From the NCBI GenBank assembly GCA_003327455.1, contig QOQU01000006.1:186001-250000 (forward strand): a DNA stretch of 64,000 bases, given 5' to 3'. Shown piece after piece: positions 35,067 to 44,178 of the stretch. The DNA is from Anaerolineae bacterium. Lineage in GTDB: Bacteria; Chloroflexota; Anaerolineae; Anaerolineales; UBA4823. The notes beneath the pieces are model-generated. The model had not been told where the DNA came from and searched no databases. It saw nothing but the letters and a program-made list of their open reading frames with translations. Made by a program: the position numbers and the translations under genes. How positions within the stretch are numbered: the first letter of the stretch is position 1; every line of letters begins with the position of its first letter.

Positions 35067-36104
35067 TTATTCTCTTCCTCTCAAGGTTGGATCAAAAGCA
35101 TCCCGCAATCCGTCCCCCAAAAAATTAAATGCAAACATCAAAATAAACAAAGCTAAGGCTGGAAAAATGGCGTGATTTGGATAAGCCTGAATCCGTACCA
35201 CCCCATCAGCAATCATTCCGCCCCAACTCGGCGTTGGAGGATTTACACCCAAACCGATAAAGCTCAAAAATGCCTCATAAGCGATATAACTTGGAATAGC
35301 CAGTGTTTCTGCAATGATGAGGGGCCCGATGATATTCGGCAACACATGGCGAAAGATGATGCGCGAGTTCGGCGCACCGATAGCAATCGCGGCAACGATA
35401 TATTCATTCTCTCGAACCGATAGAACCTGTCCTCTTGCAAGACGGGCTTCATTCATCCAGGATGTCAGCCCTATGCCGATAAAGATAAACAGCAGTCCTC
35501 CCATAGAAGCGTCTAAGCGACTAAAGAAATAGCCAAAAGAACCTGGTTCGAGCTTACTTGCTCCCAGGCGAAACACCGACATCAGCAAAATAATCAGCAG
35601 ATAAGTTGGAAAAGCGTACATAATATCAACGAAGCGCATGATAACGTTATCAAGCCATCCACCACGATAACCGGAAAGCAGTCCGATCAGCAGCCCCAAA
35701 GTGAGGTTAATAAAAGGAGTAATGATTCCAACCGTCAGGGATATTCTGGCGCCATAGATAATCCGGCTGAGTAAATCTCTTCCTAAATTATCTGCTCCGA
35801 GGAGAAAACCCTCACGAATTTTCACATAGCCGCCCTGTTCAATCGGTTTCATACCCGGAAAGATTTTTGTCACCCAGGTGGGTGTGCCATTGATATCTTT
35901 GAAAAACACTGTATCGTAATCATACGGAGCAATAAAGGGAGCGAAAATAGCCACCAATAGATTGACAGCGATGATCATCGCCCCAATCATGGCGGCTTTA
36001 TTCCTGCGCAAACGGCGAAACGCATCCGCGGTCAGACTGGTAGGTTTGGCTTTTTCTAAGCGATAAGACTGATTGGGATCGAAAAAAGTGCTTTTTTCTG
36101 CCAT
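35067..36104 (-). CDS. Oligopeptide ABC transporter permease (OppC-like)
   Basis: A 345-residue permease with a cytoplasmic N-terminus, a first helix (AAMIGAMIIAVNLLVAIFAPFIAPY) and the OppC motif GFLLGADNLGRDLLSRIIYGAR. Further helices follow; the EAA loop is GQVLSVRENEYIVAAIAIGAP. The C-terminal segment SFIGLGVNPPTPSWGGMI is diagnostic of the family. It partners the OppB-like protein encoded 12 bases upstream. No ATPase gene accompanies the pair. Confidence 0.92.
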   Translation of the reverse strand: MAEKSTFFDPNQSYRLEKAKPTSLTADAFRRLRRNKAAMIGAMIIAVNLLVAIFAPFIAPYDYDTVFFKDINGTPTWVTKIFPGMKPIEQGGYVKIREGFLLGADNLGRDLLSRIIYGARISLTVGIITPFINLTLGLLIGLLSGYRGGWLDNVIMRFVDIMYAFPTYLLIILLMSVFRLGASKLEPGSFGYFFSRLDASMGGLLFIFIGIGLTSWMNEARLARGQVLSVRENEYIVAAIAIGAPNSRIIFRHVLPNIIGPLIIAETLAIPSYIAYEAFLSFIGLGVNPPTPSWGGMIADGVVRIQAYPNHAIFPALALFILMFAFNFLGDGLRDAFDPTLRGRE

Positions 36105-36116
36105 GACAAATTCTTT

Positions 36117-37130
36117 CTAATCTGTCCGAATGCGAGGATCGAGGAAGGTGTAAAGAATATCTACAATGGTATTGGCAAGCACTAAAAACATCGCCAATAA
36201 TAGAACCGTACCCATAATGACCTGATAATCTCGCCCGGTCACACTGGTCACAAAGAACTTCCCCATTCCTGGAATACCAAAGATCGTTTCGACTACAAAT
36301 GTCCCACATAGCATGTAAGCCAGCGTAGGGCCCAGCACAGTAACGATCGGTATGAGAGCATTTCTTAAGGCATGTCTCAGGATCACCAACCGCTCGATCA
36401 ATCCCTTTGCCTTGGCAGTCCGGATATAGTCTTGACCAAGAACCTGTAGCAAACTGGCACGCGTCAGGCGGGCAATCAAGGCCGTATTGGATGCTCCAAG
36501 CGCTATCACCGGTAGGATCATCTGGTTTGGTTTGCCCCAACCGCTTACCGGTACGAGCTTCAACTGCACACCAAAAAAATACTGGAGGATTGGCGCCATA
36601 ATAATCACCGGCACCGAAATTCCCAACACCGCTATCGCCATTGCCAGATAATCAATATAGGTATTCCTTTTAAGAGCCGAGATAATTCCTAAAGGAACCC
36701 CGATGAAAATAGATAAGGTAAAAGCCAAAAAGCCCAGTTGCATGGAAATGGGCAAATTATCGCGAAAAATATCACTCACCGTACGTCCGATACTGTTATA
36801 AGAAGGACCAAAGTTCATCCATCGGAAGGTTGCTCGATCTCCAAAAGGCAGCCGCAGATTAATCAAATATTCATGATCCAGATAATTCGATTGTTTGCCG
36901 GTCGTAATTTTCGGGACGATGACTCCTTCGAGAAAGCTCAAATATTGAATATATAAAGGCTGGTCCAGACGGTACTTGGCATTCAGTTGAGCCAGGGTGG
37001 CAGCAGGGAGACGTTTTTCTCCAGTAAAGGGGCCACCAGGAATAATCCGCATGAGAATAAACGTAATCAGCGAAACGACAAACAGGACAAGAGTCATCCA
37101 TAACAGGCGCCGGATAATAAACTTACCCAT
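36117..37130 (-). CDS. Oligopeptide ABC transporter permease (OppB-like)
   Basis: A 337-residue permease: first helix RLLWMTLVLFVVSLITFILMRIIPGGPF, a loop of about 95 residues on the outside, then five helices. The EAA loop is TRASLLQVLGQDYIRTAKAKGL, and FVVETIFGIPGMGKFF and the C-terminal TFLDPRIR are family signatures. It forms the membrane channel with the OppC-like protein. It begins after a stem-loop that follows the binding-protein gene. Confidence 0.92.
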   Translation of the reverse strand: MGKFIIRRLLWMTLVLFVVSLITFILMRIIPGGPFTGEKRLPAATLAQLNAKYRLDQPLYIQYLSFLEGVIVPKITTGKQSNYLDHEYLINLRLPFGDRATFRWMNFGPSYNSIGRTVSDIFRDNLPISMQLGFLAFTLSIFIGVPLGIISALKRNTYIDYLAMAIAVLGISVPVIIMAPILQYFFGVQLKLVPVSGWGKPNQMILPVIALGASNTALIARLTRASLLQVLGQDYIRTAKAKGLIERLVILRHALRNALIPIVTVLGPTLAYMLCGTFVVETIFGIPGMGKFFVTSVTGRDYQVIMGTVLLLAMFLVLANTIVDILYTFLDPRIRTD

Positions 37131-37157
37131 AACTTCCCTTCACCATTAGAGGAAACC

Positions 37158-37188
37158 AGGGATGTGCATACTCTCTATGCACATCCCT
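37158..37188 (-). other. Intercistronic hairpin downstream of the peptide-binding-protein gene
   Basis: A perfect 13-base-pair stem: AGGGATGTGCATA at 37158-37170, complement at 37176-37188, loop of five bases. Its position, just after the binding-protein stop and before the permease gene, matches the hairpin at 15603-15640 in the other transporter operon. It has no T-run, so partial termination or mRNA protection is more likely than full termination. Confidence 0.65.
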
Positions 37189-37209
37189 TCATGATTATGC
37201 TCAGATTCC

Positions 37210-38979
37210 TTATTGGGTTATATCCCACTCCCAGTAATAATCCACGCCGGTAACCGAATAGCTACGAACGATATTCGATTTGGTCACCGTCGGAACCACA
37301 GGGTAGTACAGGGTCATCGTGCCGGCATCCTCGATGTTCAATAATTTTTCTGCTTCGACATATAGACTCAAACGCGTAGCGGGGTCAGTCTCGACACGAG
37401 CCTGATCAACAAGGGCATCGAATTGGGGATTGCTCCATTTCCCATAGTTGTAAATCGAATCGGAGCGGTAGACATCCCGCAGGAAATTGTTGGCGTCGTT
37501 ATAATCGGGGCACCAGCCAGCCCGGAAAATTTGACCCGCATCTGTCTCTTGCTTACCCCAGTAAACTTTAACATCGATCTGGGATAGAGTAACTTCAACA
37601 CCCAAGGTTTCTTTCCACATTGCCTGAAGTGCTTGAGCCACAGCAGTCAGTTCGGTGCTTGTGCCATATTCAACTGTAATACTGGGGAGTTGATCGGCAG
37701 ACGCAAGCCCCAATTCTTGCAAACCCAATGCCAGCTCTTCTTTGGCTTTTTCAGGGTCATGGAATGTAGCCCCGATATCAGCATATTCCTCCATTGCAGA
37801 TGGAGCAAAGGCAAGGCTTGGTGGGGTGAAGAACACAGCCGGAATTTGACCGCCAGCCAATACATCTGTTACCAGGGTTACCCGGTCTACTGCGTAGTTG
37901 AAAGCGCGGCGAATATGTACGTTATCAAACGGCGCTTTGGTCGTATTGAAACCCCAGGCTTGCGTGCATTGTCCAGGAACGATCTTTAATTGGGATCCCA
38001 GTGTGGGATCGGCCTGGATACGAACAACCTGATCAGAAGGAATCTGGGTAGCATCCAGGCTACCAGCTTCAAACTCACTCAGAGCTGTAGCCGCATCAAT
38101 AAATCGGAATGTTACCTGATCCAATTTTGCCTGACCAATGCCGCTCGAACCGGGCCAGAAGGGGTTTTTGACCATTACCATATTGTTTTCGTGTTCCCAG
38201 GCTTTCAAAGCAAATGGCCCATAGGTATTGATGTTTTGGGGTTCAGTCCAGGCATCTCCACTTTCCTCGATTGCCCACTGAGGAGTCGCTTTGGCATTGA
38301 TGATACCGTAGATGCCAAGCGTATAACCCAGTTTTTCTGGAGCAGTAACCTGAAACGTATACTCATCGAGGGCTTTTACACCTAAATCTTCTGCGCTCCC
38401 GCTTCCAGCGTTAAAGTCCTCGCCCCCCACGATATAAGGAGCCAGGATATATGCGGCCGGAGAAGCAGTGTTTGGATCCAAAGCGCGCCGAAAGCCGTAA
38501 ACAAAATCCTGGGCAGTCAGATAACGCGGATTCCCTGCTTCATCTTTTACGACCTCCACCTGCTCGGTAGCAGGATTGTAGCGCACCCAAGGGATTTCTG
38601 GAACGAGGTGAAAGGTAAAAACAGTTCCATCTTCTGACACTTCCCAACTCTCAGCAACGCCTGGCATCAGTTCATTGGTTTCCACATTAGGAACAACCAG
38701 CCCGGGGAACAGTTGGGTAGAGAGTTCCGAGTCACGCGCATCTACTGCACGTTGTGGGTCAATGCTCTTTGGATCGTTTGCCCCCCGGCCAACAACAATC
38801 GCTTTTGGTGGCGCTGCCGGTTCTTCTTGTGGCTGAACTTCTGACGTTTCCGCCACAGATGGCTGGTTTTGACCTGCTGTGGTTGTGGTAGCGGGCTCTA
38901 TTGGCGTTGGAGTAGCACAACTCGCCAACAGCATCCCCAACAGGACCAGGTATCCCACCCATTGTTTTATACGTTCCAT
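37210..38979 (-). CDS. Peptide-binding lipoprotein, family 5 (OppA-like)
   Basis: A 589-residue lipoprotein receptor. The signal peptide ends in a lipobox (LLASC, C21), followed by a Pro/Thr/Glu-rich linker of about 35 residues. Family motifs include NDPKSIDPQRAVDARDSELSTQLFPGLV, AESWEVSEDGTVFTFHL and YTFQVTAPEKLGY. It resembles OppA of the peptide class more than the Tat-exported protein of the first operon. It heads the operon that continues with two permeases and an Xaa-Pro peptidase. GGAG lies nine bases before the ATG. Confidence 0.92.
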   Translation of the reverse strand: MERIKQWVGYLVLLGMLLASCATPTPIEPATTTTAGQNQPSVAETSEVQPQEEPAAPPKAIVVGRGANDPKSIDPQRAVDARDSELSTQLFPGLVVPNVETNELMPGVAESWEVSEDGTVFTFHLVPEIPWVRYNPATEQVEVVKDEAGNPRYLTAQDFVYGFRRALDPNTASPAAYILAPYIVGGEDFNAGSGSAEDLGVKALDEYTFQVTAPEKLGYTLGIYGIINAKATPQWAIEESGDAWTEPQNINTYGPFALKAWEHENNMVMVKNPFWPGSSGIGQAKLDQVTFRFIDAATALSEFEAGSLDATQIPSDQVVRIQADPTLGSQLKIVPGQCTQAWGFNTTKAPFDNVHIRRAFNYAVDRVTLVTDVLAGGQIPAVFFTPPSLAFAPSAMEEYADIGATFHDPEKAKEELALGLQELGLASADQLPSITVEYGTSTELTAVAQALQAMWKETLGVEVTLSQIDVKVYWGKQETDAGQIFRAGWCPDYNDANNFLRDVYRSDSIYNYGKWSNPQFDALVDQARVETDPATRLSLYVEAEKLLNIEDAGTMTLYYPVVPTVTKSNIVRSYSVTGVDYYWEWDITQ

Positions 38980-39327
38980 TGCAATTTCTCCTTTTCTCGA
39001 AATATATCTTACTTAAACGAGTCGTGGGAAAAAGTCGTTCTTTTTTCGGCGGCCTCCTTTCAAATAGCAATCTTGCTGTGAACCAGGTGTACATTGATAG
39101 AGAAAATTACGAACCCCACCAGTAATCAGAGATATAATTAACACCGTTACCCATACTTTCAGGTACCTCATTCCCCTATTATCATAATTAGCTATCATTA
39201 TTGGATCATTAATAAACACGCACATTTGCATTAACCTCACAGATCAATCAGGAACTTTTTTCCAGGTAAAAATGGGATACCGTTTGTTGTTTTTGAGCAT
39301 TTCGCAAAGTTTCCCCAGGGGTTCATC
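38980..39327. other. Divergent intergenic region between the peptide transporter and the BTAD regulator
   Basis: About 350 bases, AT-rich in the centre (39170-39220). It must hold the promoters of both the minus-strand transporter operon and the plus-strand regulator. I could not assign a good -35/-10 pair or an operator of clear symmetry. No reading frame looks coding. Confidence 0.4.
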
Positions 39328-42300
39328 ATGCCTTCATTGAGACTTTATTTTCTGGGTCAACCTAAAATAGAACACAACGGTATCCCTGCAAAGGTGCCGC
39401 TTCAAAAAGCTCTGGCACTGCTGGCATACCTGGCGCTCAACAACGAGAGATTCACCCGAAATTACCTGGCTACCTTTTTATGGCCAGAAAATTCCCCTGA
39501 GGCCTCCCTCAACAATTTACGAGTAACCCTGCACAGCTTGAGAAAAACCTTTGGGGATGAGTGGTTTTTCATCGATCGTAACTCTGTAGGTATAGCTCGA
39601 AAAGCTCATCTCTGGGTCGATGTGTCACAATTCAGTGAACTCGTTGCCAGTCTTCAATCTCATTACCATTCCAGCACAGCGATTTGTGCGGATTGCATCC
39701 CAACTTTAGCAGAGGCAATCCAGCTTTACCGCGGCAATTTTTTAGAAGGATTTACCCTCAAAGATAGCGATTTGTTTGATGAATGGCAAAGGTTTCAACA
39801 AACAACATTGCTTCAAATGGCTTTAGATGTCCTGAAGAAATTAGTTAATGGCTACATTGCTCAAGGAGATTATCCGCAAGCAATCTTGTACGCCCAACAA
39901 TGGCTCAGCCTCGATCCGATTAATGAAACCATCCACCAAACCTTGATGAAACTCTATAGCTGGACTCATCAGTACCATGCCGCAATCAAACAATATCAAG
40001 AATGTACTCAGATACTCGAAAAAGAGTTAGGCGAAGCACCCCAACATACCACCACCCAAATCTACCAGGCGATCAAAGAACACCGCCTACCTCCTCCCCT
40101 TGCTCATGTGAATCTAATTGACCTGAATCCTCGTCCTATCAGTCAACCCGCTTCGGCTTCTCCGTTCCTGGGTAGAGAAAGAGAACTGGCTGAAATAACC
40201 GAAAGGCTAAAAGAACCCGCCTGCAGATTACTCACTCTCATCGGGCCAAGCGGAATTGGCAAAACCCGTCTAGCCCTCCAGGCTGCCAGGGAAAATGCCT
40301 CATTCTTCCCTAATGGTGTCTGGTACATCCCCCTCGTGGCGGTGCCTTCCCCAGAAGGATTAGCTACAACTATGGTTGAATCCCTGGGAATCTCCCTGGA
40401 AGGGCAACGGGATATCCACTCCCAGTTGTTTAATTACCTCAAGAACAGAAAAGCACTTTTGATCTTAGATAATTTTGAACATCTGATCGAAGGGGTAAGC
40501 CTTATCGAAGACCTGCTTAAAAGAGCACCAAGCATCAAAATGATGGTCACCTCCTGCGAACGCTTAAATCTCCAGTTAGAATGGCTCTATCACGTACAAG
40601 GACTGGAATATCCTTCTCACGAAGATGAACCTATAGAAGAATACAGTGCGATTCAACTCTTTCTCCACAGCGCAAAGCGGGTGAATCCGAGTTTCTCACT
40701 TCAGAAAGCCGATCGCCCTTATGTGGTCCAGATCTGCCGCTTTCTGGACGGAATGCCGCTAGGGATTGAACTGGCTGCCTCCTGGACGCATCTCCTCTCC
40801 TGTCAGGAGATCGTCAGAGAAATCGAACAAGATTTAGATTTTCTAACGGTCTCCACCCGAGATATTCCCTCCAGACACCGCAGCCTTAGAGCAGTGTTCG
40901 AAAGCTCATGGAAACTTCTCTCCGAAGAAGAAAGAAAGACCATCAAGTCTCTCTCTGTATTTCGAGGCGGCTTTCAACGTCATGCAGCCGAGCAAATAGC
41001 AGGAGCGAACTTAGGCTTGCTATCCAGCCTCACCAACAAATCCTTCCTTCATCGCTCACCAACAGGACGCTATGAAATCCTCGAAACTTCGCGCAAGTTT
41101 ATCGAGGAAAGACTCCAGGAAAAGCCTGTCGAATACCTGGACACCATGGATCGCCATGCCCGGTACTACGGCAGGTACCTTAAAGAGAGGGAAGCTCAAC
41201 TGAAAGGAGGAAGTCAGTTTGAGGCTCTTCAGGAGATTTCGGCAGAGATCGAAAATATTCGCCTGGCGTGGCACTGGATGGTGAACCGGGAACAAGTGCT
41301 GGAGATCGATCAAGCTCAGGAGTGTCTGCATCTATTCTATAACATGCGCTCCTGGCTCCATGAAGGAGTCAAAATCTTCAGCGAAGCAGTTGCCAAACTT
41401 CGCGAACTTACAGAGAGGGAAAAAATTCCTGCCCAACAAAACCGGGTAACTCTAGCCCGCCTCCTTGCCAGACAAGGCTATTTTTATGATCGCATTGGGA
41501 ATTACGAAAAAGCAAGAGAGGTCTTGCAGGAAAGTTTATCGATTTTAAGAGAATTAAATCTAACAACCGAGATGGCGATACCCTTGCGAGGGCTTGCCCG
41601 GTTATCTTTAGATCTGGAAAACTATTCTGAAGCAAGGGAACTTTATCAAACCTGCTTAAAAATCTGCGAAGAGAACAATGATACCTGGGGCACGGTGCGG
41701 TGTTTAGACAGTCTTGGTTTTATCGCTCTCTATTTCGATGAGGATGCCAAGGCTAGAAAATACCTGGAAAGGGGTGTTACCCTCGCAAAACAGAATGGCG
41801 ATCATTGGGGGACAACCTGGTGTTTAATGGATTTGGGTTTTATTGCCCTTCTCGAGCAATCCTACTCTGAGGCAGAACAGTTGCTCCAGGAATGTCTAAC
41901 CACCACGAAATTAATCGGCGATTGGCAAGGAATTGCCACCACCTTGAGTTATTTAGCGCTCCTGGCAGTTGGCAAAGGGAACTATGAGGAGGCACGGCAG
42001 ATTTATCAGCATGAGATTTCCAGCTGGCAGGAACTTGGCTATCAAGTAGGGCTTGCCTATGCTCACATGCACTTTGGCTTCTTCCTTTTCATGATTGAGG
42101 AGTATCCTGAGGCAAAAAGCAACTTACTGGAAGCACTGGAGCTTGCCTTGAGCATCTCTTCTGCTCCAACCATCGAGCGCTCCCTGGTGGGAATTGTAAG
42201 CCTATTGGTCAAAGAAAAAAACAGACAAGAAGCCACTGAATTAATCGAGCGGACGATTTATCACCCGGCTATCTTTGGCAAAATTAGAGATATCCGCCCC

Positions 42301-42435
42301 CATTTATTCTCCTCAGCCGACATGAGTCTGAAATTCTACGCCAGATACAGCCCCAAACTCTACAATGAGTTTCTGGAAGGAATTCACGAGATCAATAAAA
42401 TTGCCCAGTCAGTTGTTAAGCCACAAACGCCGTAA
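39328..42435 (+). CDS. Large transcriptional regulator: winged-helix/BTAD domain, NTPase and TPR repeats
   Basis: A 1035-residue regulator. Residues about 1-90 are an OmpR-like winged helix, degenerate (LYFLGQPKIEHNG; ENSPEASLNNLRVTLHSLRKTFG). Residues about 95-250 are the bacterial transcriptional activator (BTAD) helical domain ending in EKELGEAPQHTT. An AP/NB-ARC-type NTPase follows, with Walker A GPSGIGKTRL near residue 304 and Walker B LLILDNFEHL near residue 375. At least six TPR-like repeats fill residues about 690-950. Such STAND-type activators switch on a neighbouring operon after binding a signal. It lies divergent to the peptide-transport and hydroxyproline locus, its likely target. 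Confidence 0.88.
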   Translation: MPSLRLYFLGQPKIEHNGIPAKVPLQKALALLAYLALNNERFTRNYLATFLWPENSPEASLNNLRVTLHSLRKTFGDEWFFIDRNSVGIARKAHLWVDVSQFSELVASLQSHYHSSTAICADCIPTLAEAIQLYRGNFLEGFTLKDSDLFDEWQRFQQTTLLQMALDVLKKLVNGYIAQGDYPQAILYAQQWLSLDPINETIHQTLMKLYSWTHQYHAAIKQYQECTQILEKELGEAPQHTTTQIYQAIKEHRLPPPLAHVNLIDLNPRPISQPASASPFLGRERELAEITERLKEPACRLLTLIGPSGIGKTRLALQAARENASFFPNGVWYIPLVAVPSPEGLATTMVESLGISLEGQRDIHSQLFNYLKNRKALLILDNFEHLIEGVSLIEDLLKRAPSIKMMVTSCERLNLQLEWLYHVQGLEYPSHEDEPIEEYSAIQLFLHSAKRVNPSFSLQKADRPYVVQICRFLDGMPLGIELAASWTHLLSCQEIVREIEQDLDFLTVSTRDIPSRHRSLRAVFESSWKLLSEEERKTIKSLSVFRGGFQRHAAEQIAGANLGLLSSLTNKSFLHRSPTGRYEILETSRKFIEERLQEKPVEYLDTMDRHARYYGRYLKEREAQLKGGSQFEALQEISAEIENIRLAWHWMVNREQVLEIDQAQECLHLFYNMRSWLHEGVKIFSEAVAKLRELTEREKIPAQQNRVTLARLLARQGYFYDRIGNYEKAREVLQESLSILRELNLTTEMAIPLRGLARLSLDLENYSEARELYQTCLKICEENNDTWGTVRCLDSLGFIALYFDEDAKARKYLERGVTLAKQNGDHWGTTWCLMDLGFIALLEQSYSEAEQLLQECLTTTKLIGDWQGIATTLSYLALLAVGKGNYEEARQIYQHEISSWQELGYQVGLAYAHMHFGFFLFMIEEYPEAKSNLLEALELALSISSAPTIERSLVGIVSLLVKEKNRQEATELIERTIYHPAIFGKIRDIRPHLFSSADMSLKFYARYSPKLYNEFLEGIHEINKIAQSVVKPQTP

Positions 42436-42521
42436 TTTGTTCAGGTTTTCCTGTCCAGATGGCAGCCCGGCAGACTCAAACGGCTATAAAAATCGTAAAT
42501 TCCACTATCGACTTAATATCT

Positions 42522-42538
42522 ATAGTAAGATATACTAT
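42522..42538. promoter_or_regulatory. Candidate PadR operator
   Basis: An inverted repeat ATAGTA (42522-42527), five bases, TACTAT (42533-42538), lies 17 bases before the padR start. A second ACTATC copy lies at 42503-42508. PadR proteins commonly repress their own promoter through such AT-rich dyads; binding is inferred. Confidence 0.4.
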
Positions 42539-42554
42539 CAACAAGGAGTGATTT

Positions 42555-42980
42555 ATGAGATATGGTAGAGGTTGTGGCAAAGGTTTCGGAGGTGGGCGGC
42601 GGAAAATGTTTTTCCTGGAATCCTGCTTGTTGGTTTTACTTCACCAGTCGCCCAGCTATGGCTATGCTCTGATGGAAAATTTACGCCCCTTTGGTTTCCA
42701 ACCGGAGCAAATGGACATCAGCATTCTCTATCGCGCCTTGCGCGATTTAGAAGAAATGGGGCTGGTAACCAGCAGGTGGAGCGATGAAAGCCTTGGACCC
42801 CAACGTCGCATTTACACCATCACTCCGGATGGCGAGGCGGTTCTGGCTGAATGGATGGAAAACTTACGCCAGCATCGCCAGGAACTCGAGGCTCTGGAAG
42901 CTGCCTATCAATCCGTCCGCCAAAAGGCAGAACAAACCTTTCCTGTGGAAGAGCAAATTGCCAGCCAGAACGATGATTAA
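42555..42980 (+). CDS. PadR-family transcriptional regulator
   Basis: A 141-residue protein. A short Gly/Arg/Cys-containing N-terminal tail (RYGRGCGKGFGGGRR) is followed by the PadR winged helix (LESCLLVLLHQSPSYGYALMENLRPFGF and ISILYRALRDLEEMGLVTSRW) and a C-terminal dimerisation helix (residues about 95-130). It probably represses its own operon, which continues with a 52-codon frame and a radical-SAM gene. AGGAG precedes the ATG. The glycine- and cysteine-bearing tail is unusual for PadR and could bind nucleic acid or a metal (inference). Confidence 0.9.
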   Translation: MRYGRGCGKGFGGGRRKMFFLESCLLVLLHQSPSYGYALMENLRPFGFQPEQMDISILYRALRDLEEMGLVTSRWSDESLGPQRRIYTITPDGEAVLAEWMENLRQHRQELEALEAAYQSVRQKAEQTFPVEEQIASQNDD

Positions 42981-43007
42981 ATTCAAGTCCAAAAAGGAGA
43001 TCACATC

Positions 43008-43166
43008 ATGCAACGTGTGATTGCGTCTGCTCCCATTGCGGTTATTGTCAAAGGCACGTTGCTGGACAAGGATGGTTTGAGTTCTCCTCTCCAAAATCCG
43101 CAACCCAAATGGTGGGGAAGCAACAACAGCCTCTCCTTTCAGCAAACGCGTGCGCATCTCTTATGA
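43008..43166 (+). CDS. Small 52-residue protein of unknown function
   Basis: A short frame starting at ATG 43008, with AGGAG seven bases upstream. Its TGA overlaps the ATG of the radical-SAM gene (ATGA at 43163-43166). The product begins MQRVIASAPIAVIVKGTLLD and contains PKWWGSNNS. I recognise no family. The good ribosome-binding site, the spacing of 27 bases from padR and the four-base overlap downstream argue that it is translated and couples padR to the radical-SAM gene. A leader-peptide role is an alternative. Confidence 0.55.
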   Translation: MQRVIASAPIAVIVKGTLLDKDGLSSPLQNPQPKWWGSNNSLSFQQTRAHLL

Positions 43167-44110
43167 ACTACGTCTTCGGTCCGGTACCCTCGCGGCGGCT
43201 GGGACGATCGCTCGGGATCGACACCATTCCGCTCAAAACCTGCAACTGGAACTGCGTCTATTGCCAACTGGGGCGCAGTGTTCCACTCCAGCATGAACGG
43301 AAAGCCTATTTTCCCTCGCAGGCTATTCTCGCCGAGGTGGAACAATTCCTGTGTCAGCCTCAACCACCACCGTTGGATTGGATTACCTTTGTCGGATCAG
43401 GCGAGCCAACGCTGCACAGCGAGATCGGCTGGCTAGTCCGCAAGGTCAAAACCCTCAGCGACAAGCCTGTTGCTGTGATTACAAATGGCTCTTTGCTCTA
43501 TCTGCCCGAAGTGCGGCAAGAACTCTCCGTCGCAGATGCCATTCTGCCCTCTCTGGACGCCGGCAATCCAGCTTTATATCGCAAGATCAACCGTCCCCAT
43601 CCTGAAATCTCCTTTGAACGCCTGGTAGAGGGGTTGATTGCCTTCCGCAAGGAATTTTGCGGCAAATACTGGGTGGAGGTAATGCTGGTGAGGGGACTCA
43701 ATGATACAGAACCTGCTCTCAGGGAGATTGCAACAATCCTGGCGCAAATCCAACCTGATGAAGTGCACTTACTTCTGCCGGACCGTCCGCCAGCAGAGAA
43801 GTGGGTGAAACCGAGCGATGAAGACGGTTTGTTACGGGCGATGGCAATTTTAGGGGAACGTGCTCATGTCGTTCACCCCGCTCAAAGCCGCTGGACGATC
43901 GATCCAAAACAAAACGTAATCGAGGCAATCCTCGGGGTTATCACCCGCCACCCCCTGCGTGAGGATGATTTGTTGAAAGCCCTGAGCGAAATCCCTTCCG
44001 CCCAGGTAGCAACGATTCTAAGCGAGCTGGAAAAAAGCGGTCAGGCACAGGTCATTGAGCGCTATGGGACGCGCTTCTGGTGTTCAGCTTCCAGCCGTTA
44101 CCCGCCCTGA
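43163..44110 (+). CDS. Radical SAM protein (COG0731-like Fe-S oxidoreductase)
   Basis: A 315-residue radical-SAM enzyme. The cluster motif is CNWNCVYCQLG (CxxxCxxC, residues about 28-35), preceded by the family hallmark FGPVPSRRLGRSLGID. SAM-contact segments are FVGSGEPTLH and VITNGSLL. The C-terminal 70 residues form a winged-helix-like extension (IITRHPLREDDLLKALSEIP; ARYGTRFW-like end). Proteins with this FGPVPSRRLG start are widespread in anaerobes, but their reaction is not known. The ATG at 43163 is used rather than an upstream one because the family begins there. It forms an operon with padR and the small frame. Confidence 0.85.
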   Translation: MNYVFGPVPSRRLGRSLGIDTIPLKTCNWNCVYCQLGRSVPLQHERKAYFPSQAILAEVEQFLCQPQPPPLDWITFVGSGEPTLHSEIGWLVRKVKTLSDKPVAVITNGSLLYLPEVRQELSVADAILPSLDAGNPALYRKINRPHPEISFERLVEGLIAFRKEFCGKYWVEVMLVRGLNDTEPALREIATILAQIQPDEVHLLLPDRPPAEKWVKPSDEDGLLRAMAILGERAHVVHPAQSRWTIDPKQNVIEAILGVITRHPLREDDLLKALSEIPSAQVATILSELEKSGQAQVIERYGTRFWCSASSRYPP

Positions 44111-44178
44111 TTTGAACCCAAATTGGATGGGTTGTCTCCGAATTCAATCGCTCTCGCTTATAAAATAAAATACACCGC

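Noticed and set aside
44100-44135. A T-loop-like GGGTTCAAATC on the minus strand, suggesting a tRNA
   Set aside because: The flanking bases cannot form the T-stem, acceptor stem or an anticodon arm in the required positions.
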